DNA of 64,000 nucleotides from Gnetum montanum (lineage: Eukaryota; Streptophyta; Gnetopsida; Gnetales; Gnetaceae), in contig MNCI01012713.1 of the NCBI GenBank assembly GCA_015680685.1, positions 466,199-530,198 of the forward strand, given 5' to 3'. A program made the position numbers and the translations under genes. Below the pieces are notes generated by a model. The model did not search any database. It saw only the letters and a program-made list of their open reading frames with translations, and was not told the DNA's origin. Positions 1 through 11,459 of this stretch are shown here, piece by piece; within the stretch, counting starts at the first letter, position 1, and each line of letters begins with the position of its first letter.

Positions 1-480
1 TTTACTCGTATCATTTTACCTTGTTTAAATATTTGAGGTCCACACAAATCTGCTTTCTTTTCTGTCTATTTCCATCGAATCTTGCTCTATTTCTAGTTTT
101 ATTGTGGAACTATCTCTTTCTCTAGGGAAAACTAGAAGTAGATTCGTAGAGTTATGCTCAAATGTTTTTGCAAAATTTTATTTGTTACAAGTAGGTATTA
201 TAAGGACCGCGTAGACTAGGCAATTGAACAAAATAAGAACTCTCAACAACTCACAGTACTTGGCAAAGTTGGCTGAATCTCTTTAAGATAAGTCATTTAC
301 AACGCAATCATTTCATATTTCATAATTGCACACCGGAACAGCACACACACATACTCACATTAACTACTGAGTCTATTTGGAGTTACCTGGGCCTTGGTGT
401 TGCCAGAGACCAGCAAGCACCTAAATCCTGTCCCAAACGATCGCCAACAGTGAGCAAATTAAAGAAGAACTTGTAGATGT
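1..480. other. Unassigned DNA upstream of copia gag
   Basis: I see no open frame, RNA gene or repeat I can name here. It lies just upstream of the copia gag remnant, so it may be more of that gag region or its flank. The primer site and 5' LTR of the copia element are not visible and are presumably left of the window. Confidence 0.3.
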
Positions 481-1060
481 CAAAATTGTAAATTAGAGGT
501 TGGTTAAAGGAAAAGAATACCTATGGATGATTCTTCAATAAGGAAGAATTCCACATAATAAAAGTCGACTAGGATATATTGTTCACAAGAAGAAGCATCT
601 ACATAGACTTCATCTCAACAAAAGGCTTCTCCAAAGAATGAAGAATCATGAAGACTACATTTCAACCAAGAGCAGCTCCAAGATTTGATCACTTTAACCA
701 CTATAGGAAGGTTAGATGTTATTATTGTAATAAAATTGGGCATAAGAAATGGGAGTGCAATTTAAAATATTATACATGAACACCTAATTGTATCATAAGA
801 CTCCTTGGTCATACCCATGTGCACTTAGAAAGGAAGTCTTACAAGGAAAAGGAAATGGAGGATAACTAAAAAGAAAAGGGAGTTAAGAAAGTATGGAGGA
901 TCAAAAGGAAGAAACATGAGAATGAGAAGACTTTGTTCAGCAACTTTGCACGAGGAAGCCAAGCCTTGAAATTGAAGAAGTTTGTGTGAGAAGAGAAACC
1001 TCAGAAGAGGAATCTGATTCTCAAGCTTACTAGGCATCTTCATTTTCATTAGTAAGGAGG
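480..1060 (+). pseudogene. Broken copia-type gag with zinc knuckle
   Basis: Plus-strand remnant of a Ty1/copia nucleocapsid. Positions 717-758 encode CYYCNKIGHKKWEC, an exact CX2CX4HX4C knuckle, which in the family binds element RNA for packaging. A lysine/arginine-rich stretch follows (about 830-920). Stops and frame changes break the rest. The polypurine tract and LTR at 3453-4452 have the same orientation, so I assign this piece to the same element. Protease, integrase and RT are not seen between them, so pol has been deleted or this is a non-autonomous type. Confidence 0.65.
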
Positions 1061-1144
1061 GTAAGTAGAGGTAAGTTTTTAATTCATTGTAAGTATCTTT
1101 TGAGGCTATAATCCTTGGTAACCATCCTTGTGCTTTATCTTACA

Positions 1145-1350
1145 AAACCCCATCTTGCTAAGACGTCTACCAGGAGATGTCTACTTTCAAAAGGATATGT
1201 CTACATAGAGATGTCTACTCCCAAATAAAGACGTCTACCTGAGTTTTTTCTCAACATCGTAGAGACGTCTACTTTTCAAAAGAGATGTCTACTTGTAGTT
1301 TTAGACATGAAGGAGACATCTATCTTTCAGAGGAGACCTCTATTTTTTCA
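1145..1350 (+). repeat. Array of AGACGTCTAC-type units
   Basis: About nine degenerate copies of AGACGTCTAC or AGATGTCTAC spaced roughly 15-30 bases apart. The core GACGTC is a palindrome and a known plant bZIP (C-box type) core. Related units recur in the LTR at about 3715-3850, including TGACGTC at 3783-3789. The spacing is irregular and the units are too short for a satellite; a cluster of factor-binding sites or a duplicated U3 piece is possible. Confidence 0.55.
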
Positions 1351-1414
1351 TTAACAACCCTTTCTTGGCATGATTATAAAAATCCAAATCTTTCTTTTTG
1401 ACTCATTTTCAATG

Positions 1415-3115
1415 AGACAACCAAGGAGCGAATCAAGGTGTTATCATTCACAATGATTTGTGCATCCATAGCCCACAAGAAGGTTGGAACATCAAGGGCA
1501 GCGCCAAAGAAGAGGTCAAGGGGAGCATCAACCAGCAATCCAAGCACATATAACCCCTAGTTTAGGTCTCTCAATGCTCATCACTGCTTTGAGGTAACTC
1601 AAATAATTTCCTTCATTTTAGAGAATTCTGTTTTCTTTTCTTTGCATAAGCAGTAAGCATTAATGAGCTTCTTCCAATAGTTAAATTGAGTTACTTTCAT
1701 TTCCATGGATTTTTGTGTGCCTGAAGTTCTTATTTGAGAATTTTATGGTAACATTATAATTACGAATACTATTGTTCTAGCATTTACTACCATGGTTGGG
1801 GATTTGATGATTGGTGTGTCTCCTCAAGTGGTCAATGAACTTCTTAGAATCTTTAGTGCTAATGTCTTCTGAGTCTTCATTCATTCCATGAATGATATTT
1901 TTAAGAATAGTGTTTTTCCCATTACCCAAGATGAATTTTGTGAATGCATTGTTTGGGGAGTATATGTCTCTTGGTAGAGGAAGAATTTATAGGTATAAAA
2001 TGTCTCCAAATGCTTTCGCTCTATGACTCATTGTCTTGTATAACATCATTATAAAAGGGGGAAGCTATAACTATTTTCTGCTAGCCCAAGCTTTCCTTCT
2101 ATATTGCCTTCTTACAGTATAGCCATTGGACTTGGACTATACTCTTTGCCATGACATGCTGAACATGTTCACTAAAGAGAGAATCTTTGGACATCCTCAC
2201 CTTTTCAATTCGTAGATTCATCAAAGAGGTGTGTCCATTCCTGAAATGCTTTTACTCAAAGGCAAGAGAAGCCTTCGTGAGTATGCATAGAAGAGGAGCT
2301 CTTCCCATGTTGATGAAGTAGGACCAACCACTAGGCCATCTTAGTCCCAGAAGAAGAGATCAACACCACCAACCTAGGCCTCTCCTTAGTTGAGAAGGTC
2401 TAAATCTACTAGTGGATAGGGGAGATATTTCCTAAAGAAGCTACTTCAGTTGTTTTCTCACACCTTGGGGATGACTGACACGAATCTCTCTTACTTGCAT
2501 AAGAGAATGGATGTAGTGGGAGTACCTCTTTCTCTTGATGGAGAGAAAATTGAGGAGATCATTAGTCCTTCCATTTCAGATAGTGAGGAGGACCTTCCTT
2601 CTCCACTGTGACATTTGACGGTAGTTGGACCTTCCTAGGCCTATGACTTAGGAAATGAGTTTAATTCAGAGGAGCTTGTTACATCACTAGCATGTGTCAA
2701 ATAGAAGAATCCTAAACCCATGTAGCTTGGACCCAATTCTCATCATCAAGATAATGCTCCTAGATCATTTGAGTAGCAGGCCATGGAGAGCATCCTTGGG
2801 ACTTCATCCCAATGTAGGCCTACTAATGTCATCACCTATTAGAGGAAAGGAGCTTCCTCATCCTCTCAATAGGCTCCATGCTAGCCAGATGCACCAACTT
2901 CATCTTCATTTTTAGTGAAGCTTTGTCCATGGCAAGCTCTTGTCTAGCCACCCTCTTTGGATGATGATGATGAGCAGCACATGTCCAACGCTAATACTAG
3001 TAGTGATGATGAAGAGACATACAGACCTTCTAAAGATATAGCTACTTTGGATGAAGATTCAAATGATGCAACCGAGGTTAGTGATTAGAGTCCTTAGGTG
3101 CTTTCTCCTTTTTGA
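1415..3115 (+). pseudogene. Unrecognised accessory ORF of the copia element
   Basis: Coherent plus-strand coding fragments lie between the gag remnant and the polypurine tract. One starts near 1452 with a basic, serine-rich N-terminus (KVGTSRAAPKKRSRG). A second begins at 1792 (MVGDLMIGVSPQVVNELLRI), and a hydrophobic stretch lies at about 2030-2160. An acidic tail (SDSEEDLPSP near 2577-2606) follows. Stops and shifts are frequent. Position before the 3' LTR matches the accessory or env-like ORFs of some plant copia elements. I do not recognise the product. Confidence 0.4.
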
Positions 3116-3452
3116 TGATGTTTAAAAAGGAGGAGACAACTTGATATATACATATGTGATTTTTTTACATGTTTAGTGTATTTCAATAGCTATTTGTATG
3201 GATAGTTTGTGAATGATTCATGAACAGTTTATGCTTGTCATGATTATGTGTTTTATGGTATTTTATGGAGACAAGTTTTTCCTTTGCATAGTATAGTTTC
3301 ATTTATCCTACCTTGTGCCTTGAGCTTTAGAGCCATTATCCTAGTTATAACTTTGGCCAACATTAGAATTTATATGTCTTAATACTTTCATTAGTTATTG
3401 TTATTTAAATTGTTTATTAGCTCACCCATTTTCTTAAGTTTTGGACATCACC

Positions 3453-3466
3453 AAAAAGGGGGAGAT
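3453..3466 (+). other. Polypurine tract of the copia element
   Basis: A-rich then G-rich purine run ending directly at TGTTAACC. This is the usual plus-strand priming site beside a copia 3' LTR, and it fixes both element orientation and LTR start. Confidence 0.8.
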
Positions 3467-4452
3467 TGTTAACCTTTATGTACATCAAATTCTTAAGGAA
3501 AATGGAGAACATAGAATGTTGTGGAATGTGATGTTTTTGCAAGGCATGAATGAGAACTCAAGAAATGAGATCTACAAAGAGATGTCAAAGAGGAGACTAC
3601 ATGGAAAAGATGAGAGCATGGATAAAAATGAAGGCTATGAGTCAAATGAAGATGCTTCGAGGATTAGGAAGAAGACAAATTAACAAGATGAGGCCTTAGA
3701 AGATAAAGTATAAAATTTGAGGAGATGTCCATAATTAATAGAGGATTTATCCATTACACAAGAGACATCCCACTTTCAGAGGTGACGTCTTCTTATAATT
3801 GAATTTACTTTTAGAGAGATGTCTAAATCCCAAAGGAGAAATCTATACTAGCTATTAGATAGCTATTATATGAATTCTGAGGTAGTTTTGGAGACTCTAA
3901 GGCTATAAGAAGACTTCAATCTCTTGGATATTCTATAACCATTGTCAACATCAAAGCCATCATTGTCTAATCTATTCTATTGCACTTGTGTACTTCATTT
4001 GTCATATCATTGGCTTGATCATTTATAGAATTATGCTTCAAAGTAGAAGGACTTGTAATTTATGTTACACTTCTTCCTTGTGTTTTTTGTTTCTTTGTTA
4101 TAGCCCTTTGGGATTAAGGTGCTTGTTGTGAAAAGGAATTGTAATTGAGGTTGTTGGGATCCTATGAGATTGAGTGTTTATGCAGTGTCAAAAGACTCCA
4201 GAGTGGAGCTCAATTTGTAAAGGTTGTGGGATCCTTGAAACCAAATTTTGAGCATGTTGAGACCTTGTGGAATTGAGTGGTTTTGTAGTGACAAAATACT
4301 CTACTGTGGAGCTTAGAGCTTGTACAAGGTGTGGTACCCTTCGAACCACAATTTGAGAAACAAAGTCTAGAGGTATGAAAGGATTTCACCCTTAAAGTGT
4401 GAATGTACCCAAGTTGAGGAACCACGTAAAATTTGGGTGTTGTTTTTGTGGC
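3467..4452 (+). repeat. Copia 3' LTR
   Basis: Starts TGTTAACC right after the polypurine tract. U3 carries ACGT-type units (about 3715-3850). A weak TATA candidate, CTATAAGAAG, lies near 3900. The distal part holds two related blocks of about 95 bp (near 4190 and 4285), each with a GTGGAGCT core and a GTGGGATCC or GTGGTACCC motif. The right end near 4452 is approximate because the terminal CA is not clear; it is placed where X coding homology resumes. Confidence 0.65.
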
Positions 4453-4469
4453 TAACTATTTCTTGATTT

Positions 4470-5338
4470 GGAAAACTCTTTCATCCCTCCTAAGTTCTTA
4501 GTCCTCATCCTCTAGCCAATTGATGGTCTGAGTGGCCTTATTGAGATGGCTTAAGGGTAGATGATAAACCAATGATTCTCCACCATATTTTGAGCCTCTT
4601 TGCTACTATAGTTACTTCTCATGGAGTTTCTAGGGTCTTTTTAAAGTTGGAAGCATATTTGGTGTGGTTTCTCCTATAAGTGGTGGTGGTGGTGGTCTCT
4701 CCTCTTCCTACAACTTGGTTGCTACCTTATCCTTCATCATCTTCTGCAAGGATGCAGTAGGAGCATGACAAACCATATCATTGGTATAGTGTGCTATGCC
4801 TCCCCTTCTAGAAAGTTTCCTAATTAACGATGGGAAGTAAAACATCTTCCTTCCTTTGTTATTCTTCTTGAATCAGTTCTCTATCTCCAGATAGATAAGC
4901 TATGGAAGGTTGAAAGGGAAATTTTCATTTAGAGTGATACATGCATTGGTTGAGAAGGTTGTTGCCTTACTTGACCTTACTATAGGGTTTAGGTGATAGG
5001 CTACGATCTTGAAATACACATGCTTCACCTTTGTGAGTGCACCGTACTATTTATGGTCCACTCCATATCAATGTTGGATCTACTCCTTGATTTCAAGATC
5101 TACTTGGATAAAACTTTCTACTAATTTTGCCCTTGGTATCAGGTGAATTAAGGATCTTCACAATTGCCTTAACTAAGTAGGATACTGTGATGTCCTTAAT
5201 CTTAACATATGCATCTCCTTTCTAGTTGTTTCAAAACAAATAGATCTTCCCTATGTATCATTCTTCACTAGAGGAGAGAATGAGCCACATGGGAGATCCT
5301 TGTAATTAAGTGTGGACTTCCTCTAGTGCCAACTACAA
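4470..5338 (-). pseudogene. X env-like accessory ORF, downstream half
   Basis: Minus-strand homologue of the 8.13-9.0 kb part of Element A. It shares the segment with cysteine, FP and arginine residues (about 4790-4860) and the block near 5270-5300 matching A at 8930-8960. The upstream half lies at 22043-22364, separated by Element A. In Athila-group elements an ORF here is called env-like because of its position; no fusion peptide or transmembrane signature can be claimed. Many stops. Confidence 0.55.
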
Positions 5339-5343
5339 GAAGG
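5339..5343. other. TSD of Element A, left copy (GAAGG)
   Basis: Matches GAAGG at 22038-22042 on the far side of Element A. The X env-like sequence reads through when A and one copy are removed. Confidence 0.85.
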
Positions 5344-6259
5344 TGATGAGCCATGAAGGATACCTCTACACCCAACCATATGAATCATGAAAAGTTCACG
5401 TGCGATCCAGTCAAATTCTATGGACTCTCTGTCTTCTAGTACACTAGTTTTCTAGGAAGTGAACTTTGCCCTAATAGTCATTCATGGTCTTCTTAATTAC
5501 ACTTGTGATGCACATGGTATGGTTAAGTGTAATGAAGGCATATGATTTTTATTATTTTATGTTTTATGCTCCTAGTGCTTAAAAATTGAAGTAATTTAAT
5601 AACTAATTTAATTTAAGTAATTAACTAATCTCTAACTAGTCCTAACATAAGCTTCCAGTCCCACTTTCCATACACATCCTGAACCCATGTATCCACTGCT
5701 AGGTTACCAAGTGCTATGCTACTGAGCAAACCAAGCAATAATGCTACTGTGATTACCAAGTGAATATGTGTTTATGCTCGAAGCAATCATACTTATGTAT
5801 TTAATCTATTTAGCTTAATTAACTTTATAATTACTAAAAACAATAAATGCATAAATGAATCATTAATCTAATCTAAGCATTGCAAGGTTTCATCAAAAGG
5901 CTCATCTTTATTGTTTTTCACATTGGTGTGTTTAGGTACAACAGTGCTCAAATAAAGATCCATACACTTTCTAACTCTTACTACAGGCACTCAAAAAAAT
6001 ATTCTAACTCTCAAATGGAAAAACTGTAAGAGTTCTGCTACAACTATCACTTGACTTCCATAAACATGGCTAGTAAGCACATATTTATAGTTTTTAGTCT
6101 AGAGATACGTCGACAAGGCCCCATAGACATAGCAAATGCCATGTCGACATAGCCCAATCAATGGGGCAACCCAAGGTAGATGGGGCTGTGTCGATAGGGC
6201 CTCATTGAAAATGCTAGGTTAATGGGGGATCGTTGACGTGATACAATGATGATTCATCA
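5344..6259 (-). repeat. Element A 3' LTR
   Basis: 916 bp. The plus strand reads TGATGAG...TTCATCA; the right terminus abuts the polypurine tract. A TATA box (CTATAAATAT on minus) is at 6081-6090. Upstream of it in U3 (6100-6259) are GTCGAC-containing and GGGGC-rich units. The R-U5 region carries an AATAAA-type poly(A) signal on the minus strand. Confidence 0.85.
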
Positions 6260-6275
6260 TACCCCCACAACTAAA
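6260..6275 (-). other. Element A polypurine tract
   Basis: Minus strand reads TTGTGGGGGTA directly before the 3' LTR. The same G-run precedes the LTRs of C (plus strand) and Z. Confidence 0.75.
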
Positions 6276-6479
6276 TGAAAATTTTTCCTCAAGTTCCTCT
6301 ACAAAGTTGGGAAGGTATGGAATTATTAACTAGCTCTTGACATAATCAACTAACTTGAAAAAATTGAGTGCCTGAGTGTACAAATCAACAACATTACAAA
6401 AATTGTGTTGTTCATGACATAAAATTGAACACCATGATATGACTACTCAAAATTAGATAACACATCCTTTGATAGCATG

Positions 6480-9318
6480 AAGATAGTTGAGAAGATCAGA
6501 TAGTCCTAGATGGTGGAGGTTCCTAAGGCTCTGAAGGACCTTCATTGGCTTTAGGCACATGTGGTGGTTGAGGTGGCAGTGGCTATCTTGTTGTGGCTGC
6601 AACCTTTGGTGGAAGGCTAAAGGCATCTAATAATGCCTTCATCTTCTCTTCCTTACTTTGGGGATCATTCATAGTCCATGCGATATCGCCGATGTGGACT
6701 AGAATGGGGATATCCCATGAACAAGGCATTATTGGAAATAACTCTTTAATAGTAACAAACTAGGCAATGAATTGTTTGCATTCGACATCAAACGCCTTGA
6801 CTACGTTTTGCAACTCATCGTAATCATTCATTCTTTTGGCCAAGTTCTTAGTAGCAAATCTTTGATTAGTGTACTTGCCCTTGAGAACCTTGAGTTTTGC
6901 ATTTGCCACTACAAGGTTTTTCTTGATGTCCTTATGATGTTTGAACTCAGCCTCGTACAACAAGTACAAGTTGGTCACTTGCTTCTCTAGTTTTGACCAT
7001 GATCATCTGGCAGTCAACATAGCCTGATTTGCATATTGAAGATTAGCAAGCTCCATGTATTTTTTCATGTCCTCATTTTGCAACTCCTTCATGTGGATTT
7101 CTGCTTTATTCTAGGCATTTATCCCATCAATGATAGGCTACTGCAATTCTCTTCCTTTCTAGAGTTGTTGGAGGGTTTTATTTACTTTTGCTTTCACTAA
7201 CTAGATGTGCTTTTCATTAACTTCTTTTTATAGACCAACTTGATCTATGTAATGATCCTGGACTCTCTCAAATTCGAGAGTCTTTGATTTTCAAGTGGCT
7301 ACCCCTATTACAGCCTTTTGGTGAAGGGCACGAACATCCTCCATGGAGAGGTTTCTATTTTGAGCTAAAAATATCCTTAGCTCTATGTTCACTCTAGCTA
7401 TTTACTTGTCTTGTTGATTGATAAAATTGATTAACTATTGTTTGTGCTTATCAACATTTTGCAGGTGATGGTTCACTATGGTCAGTTGCAAATTCTCCTA
7501 GCAGGTCAGATCCATGACCTTTTGAATTTTGTGTTGTGTAGCCTTTGCCAAGGATCAATAGAACACTGCCATCTCCATCGCACCCCAAACCCATTTCATT
7601 CTAGTATGAAGTTGTTCATGAGCTTCATCCTTTATCAATGTTAGGTTGAAAAATGTAGGGTTAGCACTTTGAGCTTCTTGGTTATTTCGAGTTGTCATTC
7701 CAAGATGATGTTTTTGCCCCTTGCCTCTAGTAGCTCTAACTAGGTTGCAGTGATACTATTTGGAAGATCAAAGATGTCCAGAAGTGGTTGCTTAGTTCCC
7801 ACCAGTCGTTCCAATAGTTCTTCATGCGATGCTTCACTTAATTTGCTGCTTATGATTCCTATGGACATCTACACATCTTTGGGTTTAGTAATGTCTAGTA
7901 CAGATGTCGTAGGTGCATTGAGTGTTTCAACAATCATATCAACAACCACCTCTACTACTGTCTCTTATCCTTGGTGTTGCATCACTAGTAGTGTTGTCCC
8001 CTCGCCTTCCTCCAAGAGCACCAAGAAGGTTGTGGTAGTGCTCGAAATTTCTGGGAGTGATTGCTATTCTGTGAGAGATACCATGACCTCTTTAGCACTA
8101 GGATTTAACCTAATGGACAACTGTGTTCTTTGGACTAAGAAAATGGATCCATCTCCATCCATCATGCTAACTATTTGGGCCACCTCATTTAGGTGACTCA
8201 TCATTGGCTAGTACATACATGGATCCTTACCACTCATGCCTAATTGTTGCTCTTGTTTGCTCAAGAGACATTCTTAGTATTCATGCAATTGTTGGGCTAT
8301 TATAGTGATGTTTAACATAGTTATTTGAGTGGTAGGTGGAGGTGGTGGCTGCTACACCTCTTCTTGAGATCATTGCAAGCATCTTATTTTTTATCATCTC
8401 TACCTAATTAGTGGTTGAGGCATGCCTAATAGCATCATTTGTATAATGGACTATTCTTCCTCTCTGACAAAGTTTTCTGATGATGCATGGAAAGGGGAGT
8501 ATCTTCCTTCCATGTTCATTTTGTGTAAATTGCTTCTCCATCTCTAGATAGATCAGCTATGGAATGTTGATAGGAAATCTCCCACTCAAAGTAATGCATG
8601 CACAGGCGGAAAAGGCAATGATCTTACTTGGCCTCACAGTGGGATTGAGGTGGAAGGTTGTAATCTTATAGTGGATCCTTTTTGTCAGTGTGAGCATGCC
8701 AAACTCCTTCTAGTTAACACTATAGCATTGTCACACCCATTCTTTCTTAATACTGGGGTACACCTGCATTGGAATCTCAGCGAGATTTATCACTATTTTT
8801 GGCAACCTAAGCACTTTAATAATAGCCTACACTGAGTTGGACATTGAGATATCCTTAATTTTGACTATTAAATTGGCCTACCTATTGTTCTAGAATAAGA
8901 ATGTCTCTCCCATGTAGCACTCCCTAGTGGAAGTGATAATTGGCCACATGGGAGAGGCCTTCAGTTGGTCCTTTACTTCTTTAGATGCTTGCTCCAAGAA
9001 AGGGCCAAAGTTTAACTCCTAGAGAACTATTTTTTGGATGTTCCTTAATCTAATTCTATTTAGGCAGGCTTCTATGAAGGTCACCTTAAGTTTTTCTTGT
9101 GGGGTTGGTGCCTCATCCTAGTGGGAATGTTCTGTTGCTGCTACTAGTTATAGAATCTAACAAATAGATTCCACCTCAGCCTCTTTCCTAAGGGGACCTA
9201 TGATGTGGGTTGCAAGTTGTTCTTCTTGGGCTTGTTCATGGCCCCTTCCTATTCTTGGCCATTTTTCCCTTTGTTGAGATGGTCCTCCTTCTTGCATGTG
9301 CTTCCCTTTTGGTGCCAT
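6480..9318 (-). pseudogene. Element A env-like accessory ORF
   Basis: About 2.8 kb minus-strand frame broken by stops. The start is ATG at 9318-9316, coding MAPKGK, preceded by an AG and a TACTAAT-type branch signal. N-terminal third, at about 8440-8660, encodes a segment shared with Element Z that includes NEHGRK and LPFPCIIRKLC. The C-terminal third includes an open, lysine-rich, coiled-coil-like stretch (6760-6978). The first part resembles what I recall of the Pfam 'putative plant transposon protein' family; this is a recollection, not a search result. Position between integrase and 3' LTR is that of Athila env-like ORFs. Function unknown. Confidence 0.6.
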
Positions 9319-9321
9319 CTG

Positions 9322-9620
9322 CTGTCACAACACATCCATGGATTAGTAGATATAACATGTAACTTTAAATATTTTGAGTACCTTATCTTGTTGGTTAGTT
9401 AAACTTGGCTAAGGTTGGACCATGGTAGATTGATATTTTGTTATTATTTTATTAATTAATATAATTATAGGTGTCACTAGAGCTTGTTAGAAGAGTTTAA
9501 CTTTAGAATTTGGTGTTTAAATGTTGATTTCTTAGTTAAATCTTTGTGGGAGTTACAAAAATGGCAAAAAATTTTCTATAAAAAATGGAACATTTGTGGA
9601 CTCCACAACAAAGAGCTTAC
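9322..9620 (-). promoter_or_regulatory. Putative 299-nt intron before A env-like ORF
   Basis: On the minus strand a strong 5' splice site (GGAG|GTAAGC, GT starting at 9620) is followed by TACTAAT (9348-9342) and GACAG ending at 9322, with the ATG six bases further at 9318. The TACTAAT-to-AG distance (about 20 nt) suits a branch site. The same arrangement occurs in X (22656-22365), and partly in Z (53350 to about 53050), where the AG is lost. Confidence 0.55.
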
Positions 9621-9764
9621 CTCCAGTAGCTACAAGGTAGAAGAATGGTGTGATTTGGATAAATGGTTAGGAAGTTATGGGCTCTAGAATGTTTTGGGAT
9701 CTAAAAATTTGAAAAACTCCCTTCGCATTTATAAGTTAATGTGAAAATTTCAAAGTGGGGTCAT

Positions 9765-9776
9765 GCATATTTATGC
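9765..9776 (-). promoter_or_regulatory. Internal TATA-like box upstream of A env-like ORF
   Basis: GCATAAATATGC on the minus strand, about 150 nt before the putative 5' splice site. X and Z have CTATAAATAG and TATATATATA at the same spacing. Upstream DNA (9785-9860) has GGGGCT and GGGCTCC units resembling those of the LTR U3. Confidence 0.45.
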
Positions 9777-11440
9777 TATTTTTTTGCTATGTCAATGGGG
9801 CTACATATATAGGGCCTTGTATATGCATCAGCTCTATTAACAGGGCTCCATATATGAAGCTTGTAGATGAAATTTTCAAACTTGAATATCTTGAAAAATA
9901 TAAGGAATTTTTGAATGAATTTGGAGTTCACAAAGTCCCAAAAAAGCTCAAAAATTAAAAAATTTGATGGAGAATGTCTATATATAACAATACATGTAAA
10001 GGAACACATGGTTGGATGCAAAAGATGGGTGTATGAAAGATTCTTATTTCAAGAATGCCTAAGGATAAGGTGCCTAACGAACCCAACCAAGAGATATGCA
10101 AGGGGGGTCCTCTCCATAGGAGGCACATGCCTTGTTTGCCATTGCATAACCTCAACCTAAGGAATCTGCAGGCCCCGTAGGTGATTAATGGTTGATAGGA
10201 TTTAAGGATAAAAACCTAGAAGATTCTATCAAATAATTCAAGTACGTCAAACCAAGACATTGAATCAAGAACATGGACACTAGTAGTGAGGTGAGTTATG
10301 GGTAGCATGGATGGATGATGGAGAAGGTGGGATAGAATCTTGAATTTAGGGCATAAGAAGTCTCTTGTGGAGTTTGTGTTTAAAATGACTTAAGAAGATC
10401 CATCCTTAGTCTAGATCAAAACCAACTACTTTCAGGGACTTTGCATTATTACTCCAAGACTGATCCATCCCCTTAAGACACAAGAGTGCTCCCATAGAAC
10501 AACCACCATTCCATATAGAGAAGAAAAGAGAAGCACGAAGTGAGAGAGGGCCTTAGTTAGAGGGGATCGTCAGGCATGGGTAACATGTCTTTCTAGTCCC
10601 ATAACTAGTACTTGTAGTGCATTTATTTATCTAAGGTATGTGCTTTGAATTTCCATAATTTTTTTTCTTTTATTTTTATTTTTTCTCTCTCTTTTTATTT
10701 TTGGATGGGAACCACACCATGCAAAGACTTTATTTAACTTCTTGTTATTGGTTGACATGTAACGGTAAGAAGTCCATGAAAAGACTCATGCACCTGAGCA
10801 CGTAGAAGAGTACAAAGAGTATTGAGTTTCCTTGAAGTCACACCCTGTGCAAACCTTTGAATCTTTTCCAATTTTGGAAACTACTAAGGTCATAAATTTA
10901 TTTAAAGTTTATTTAATGAAAAGGGACATTAAACTTCCAAAATAAGGAAAATCATAGAGTTTGTGAATGGATGGATGTTGTGGACTCATTGCCTATTCCA
11001 TGAAAAAGAAACCATGACTTAGCCATGGATACAAAAATTCAGAAATAGAAACTAGACATTAGCAAACAAAACATTAAGCACAAACCACCATTAGTAATAG
11101 CTATAGCACCATTGTGTCCTATTGGCACAAAGCACATTTATTAGTAAGAATTTAGAAAATCACACTAAAATAAAGTAAAATATATAAGAAAGTGCAGAAT
11201 ATTCAGGGAAAATTTAAATGTAATAATGATGGTGTAAAATAAAAAATGGTGTAAAATAGGAAGAAGATTTAAAAAATCAAAAAGGTGTAAAATAAATAAT
11301 TTCAAAACAAAAATGTGTAAAACGAAAAAAAAAAGAAAAATTGAGAAGCCACATATATGATTAGCATGGATGGCCATCTCGCCCATGATTGATTTGGAAG
11401 AAGGAGATTCAAAAAATTGAGCATGGTTGCCCATTTGTTA
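9777..11440. other. Non-coding spacer of A between integrase and env-like promoter
   Basis: No coding frame found. The region is colinear with X (37.05-38.55 kb), Z (53.6-55.1 kb) and, on the opposite strand, C (18.05-19.2 kb). Shared landmarks are a GTCCTC/CATAACC block near 10.1 kb, an AGAGAAGAAAAG block near 10.5 kb, a T-rich run at 10.65-10.70 kb and the GACTCATTGCC block near 10.98 kb. Conservation of order in four elements suggests an untranslated but retained region. Confidence 0.6.
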
Positions 11441-11459
11441 GGGTATTTGTTGCACTCAC

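Noticed and set aside
1145-1350. CRISPR-like look of the AGACGTCTAC repeats
   Set aside because: Units are about 10 bp, degenerate and irregularly spaced, and the setting is a plant retrotransposon; no cas genes.
3441-3683. An 80-codon plus-strand frame over the copia polypurine tract
   Set aside because: It spans the polypurine tract and LTR start; such chance frames in LTRs are common.
7750-8196. A 148-codon plus-strand frame as a gene
   Set aside because: Lies antisense within the env-like ORF of A and has no support in X or Z.
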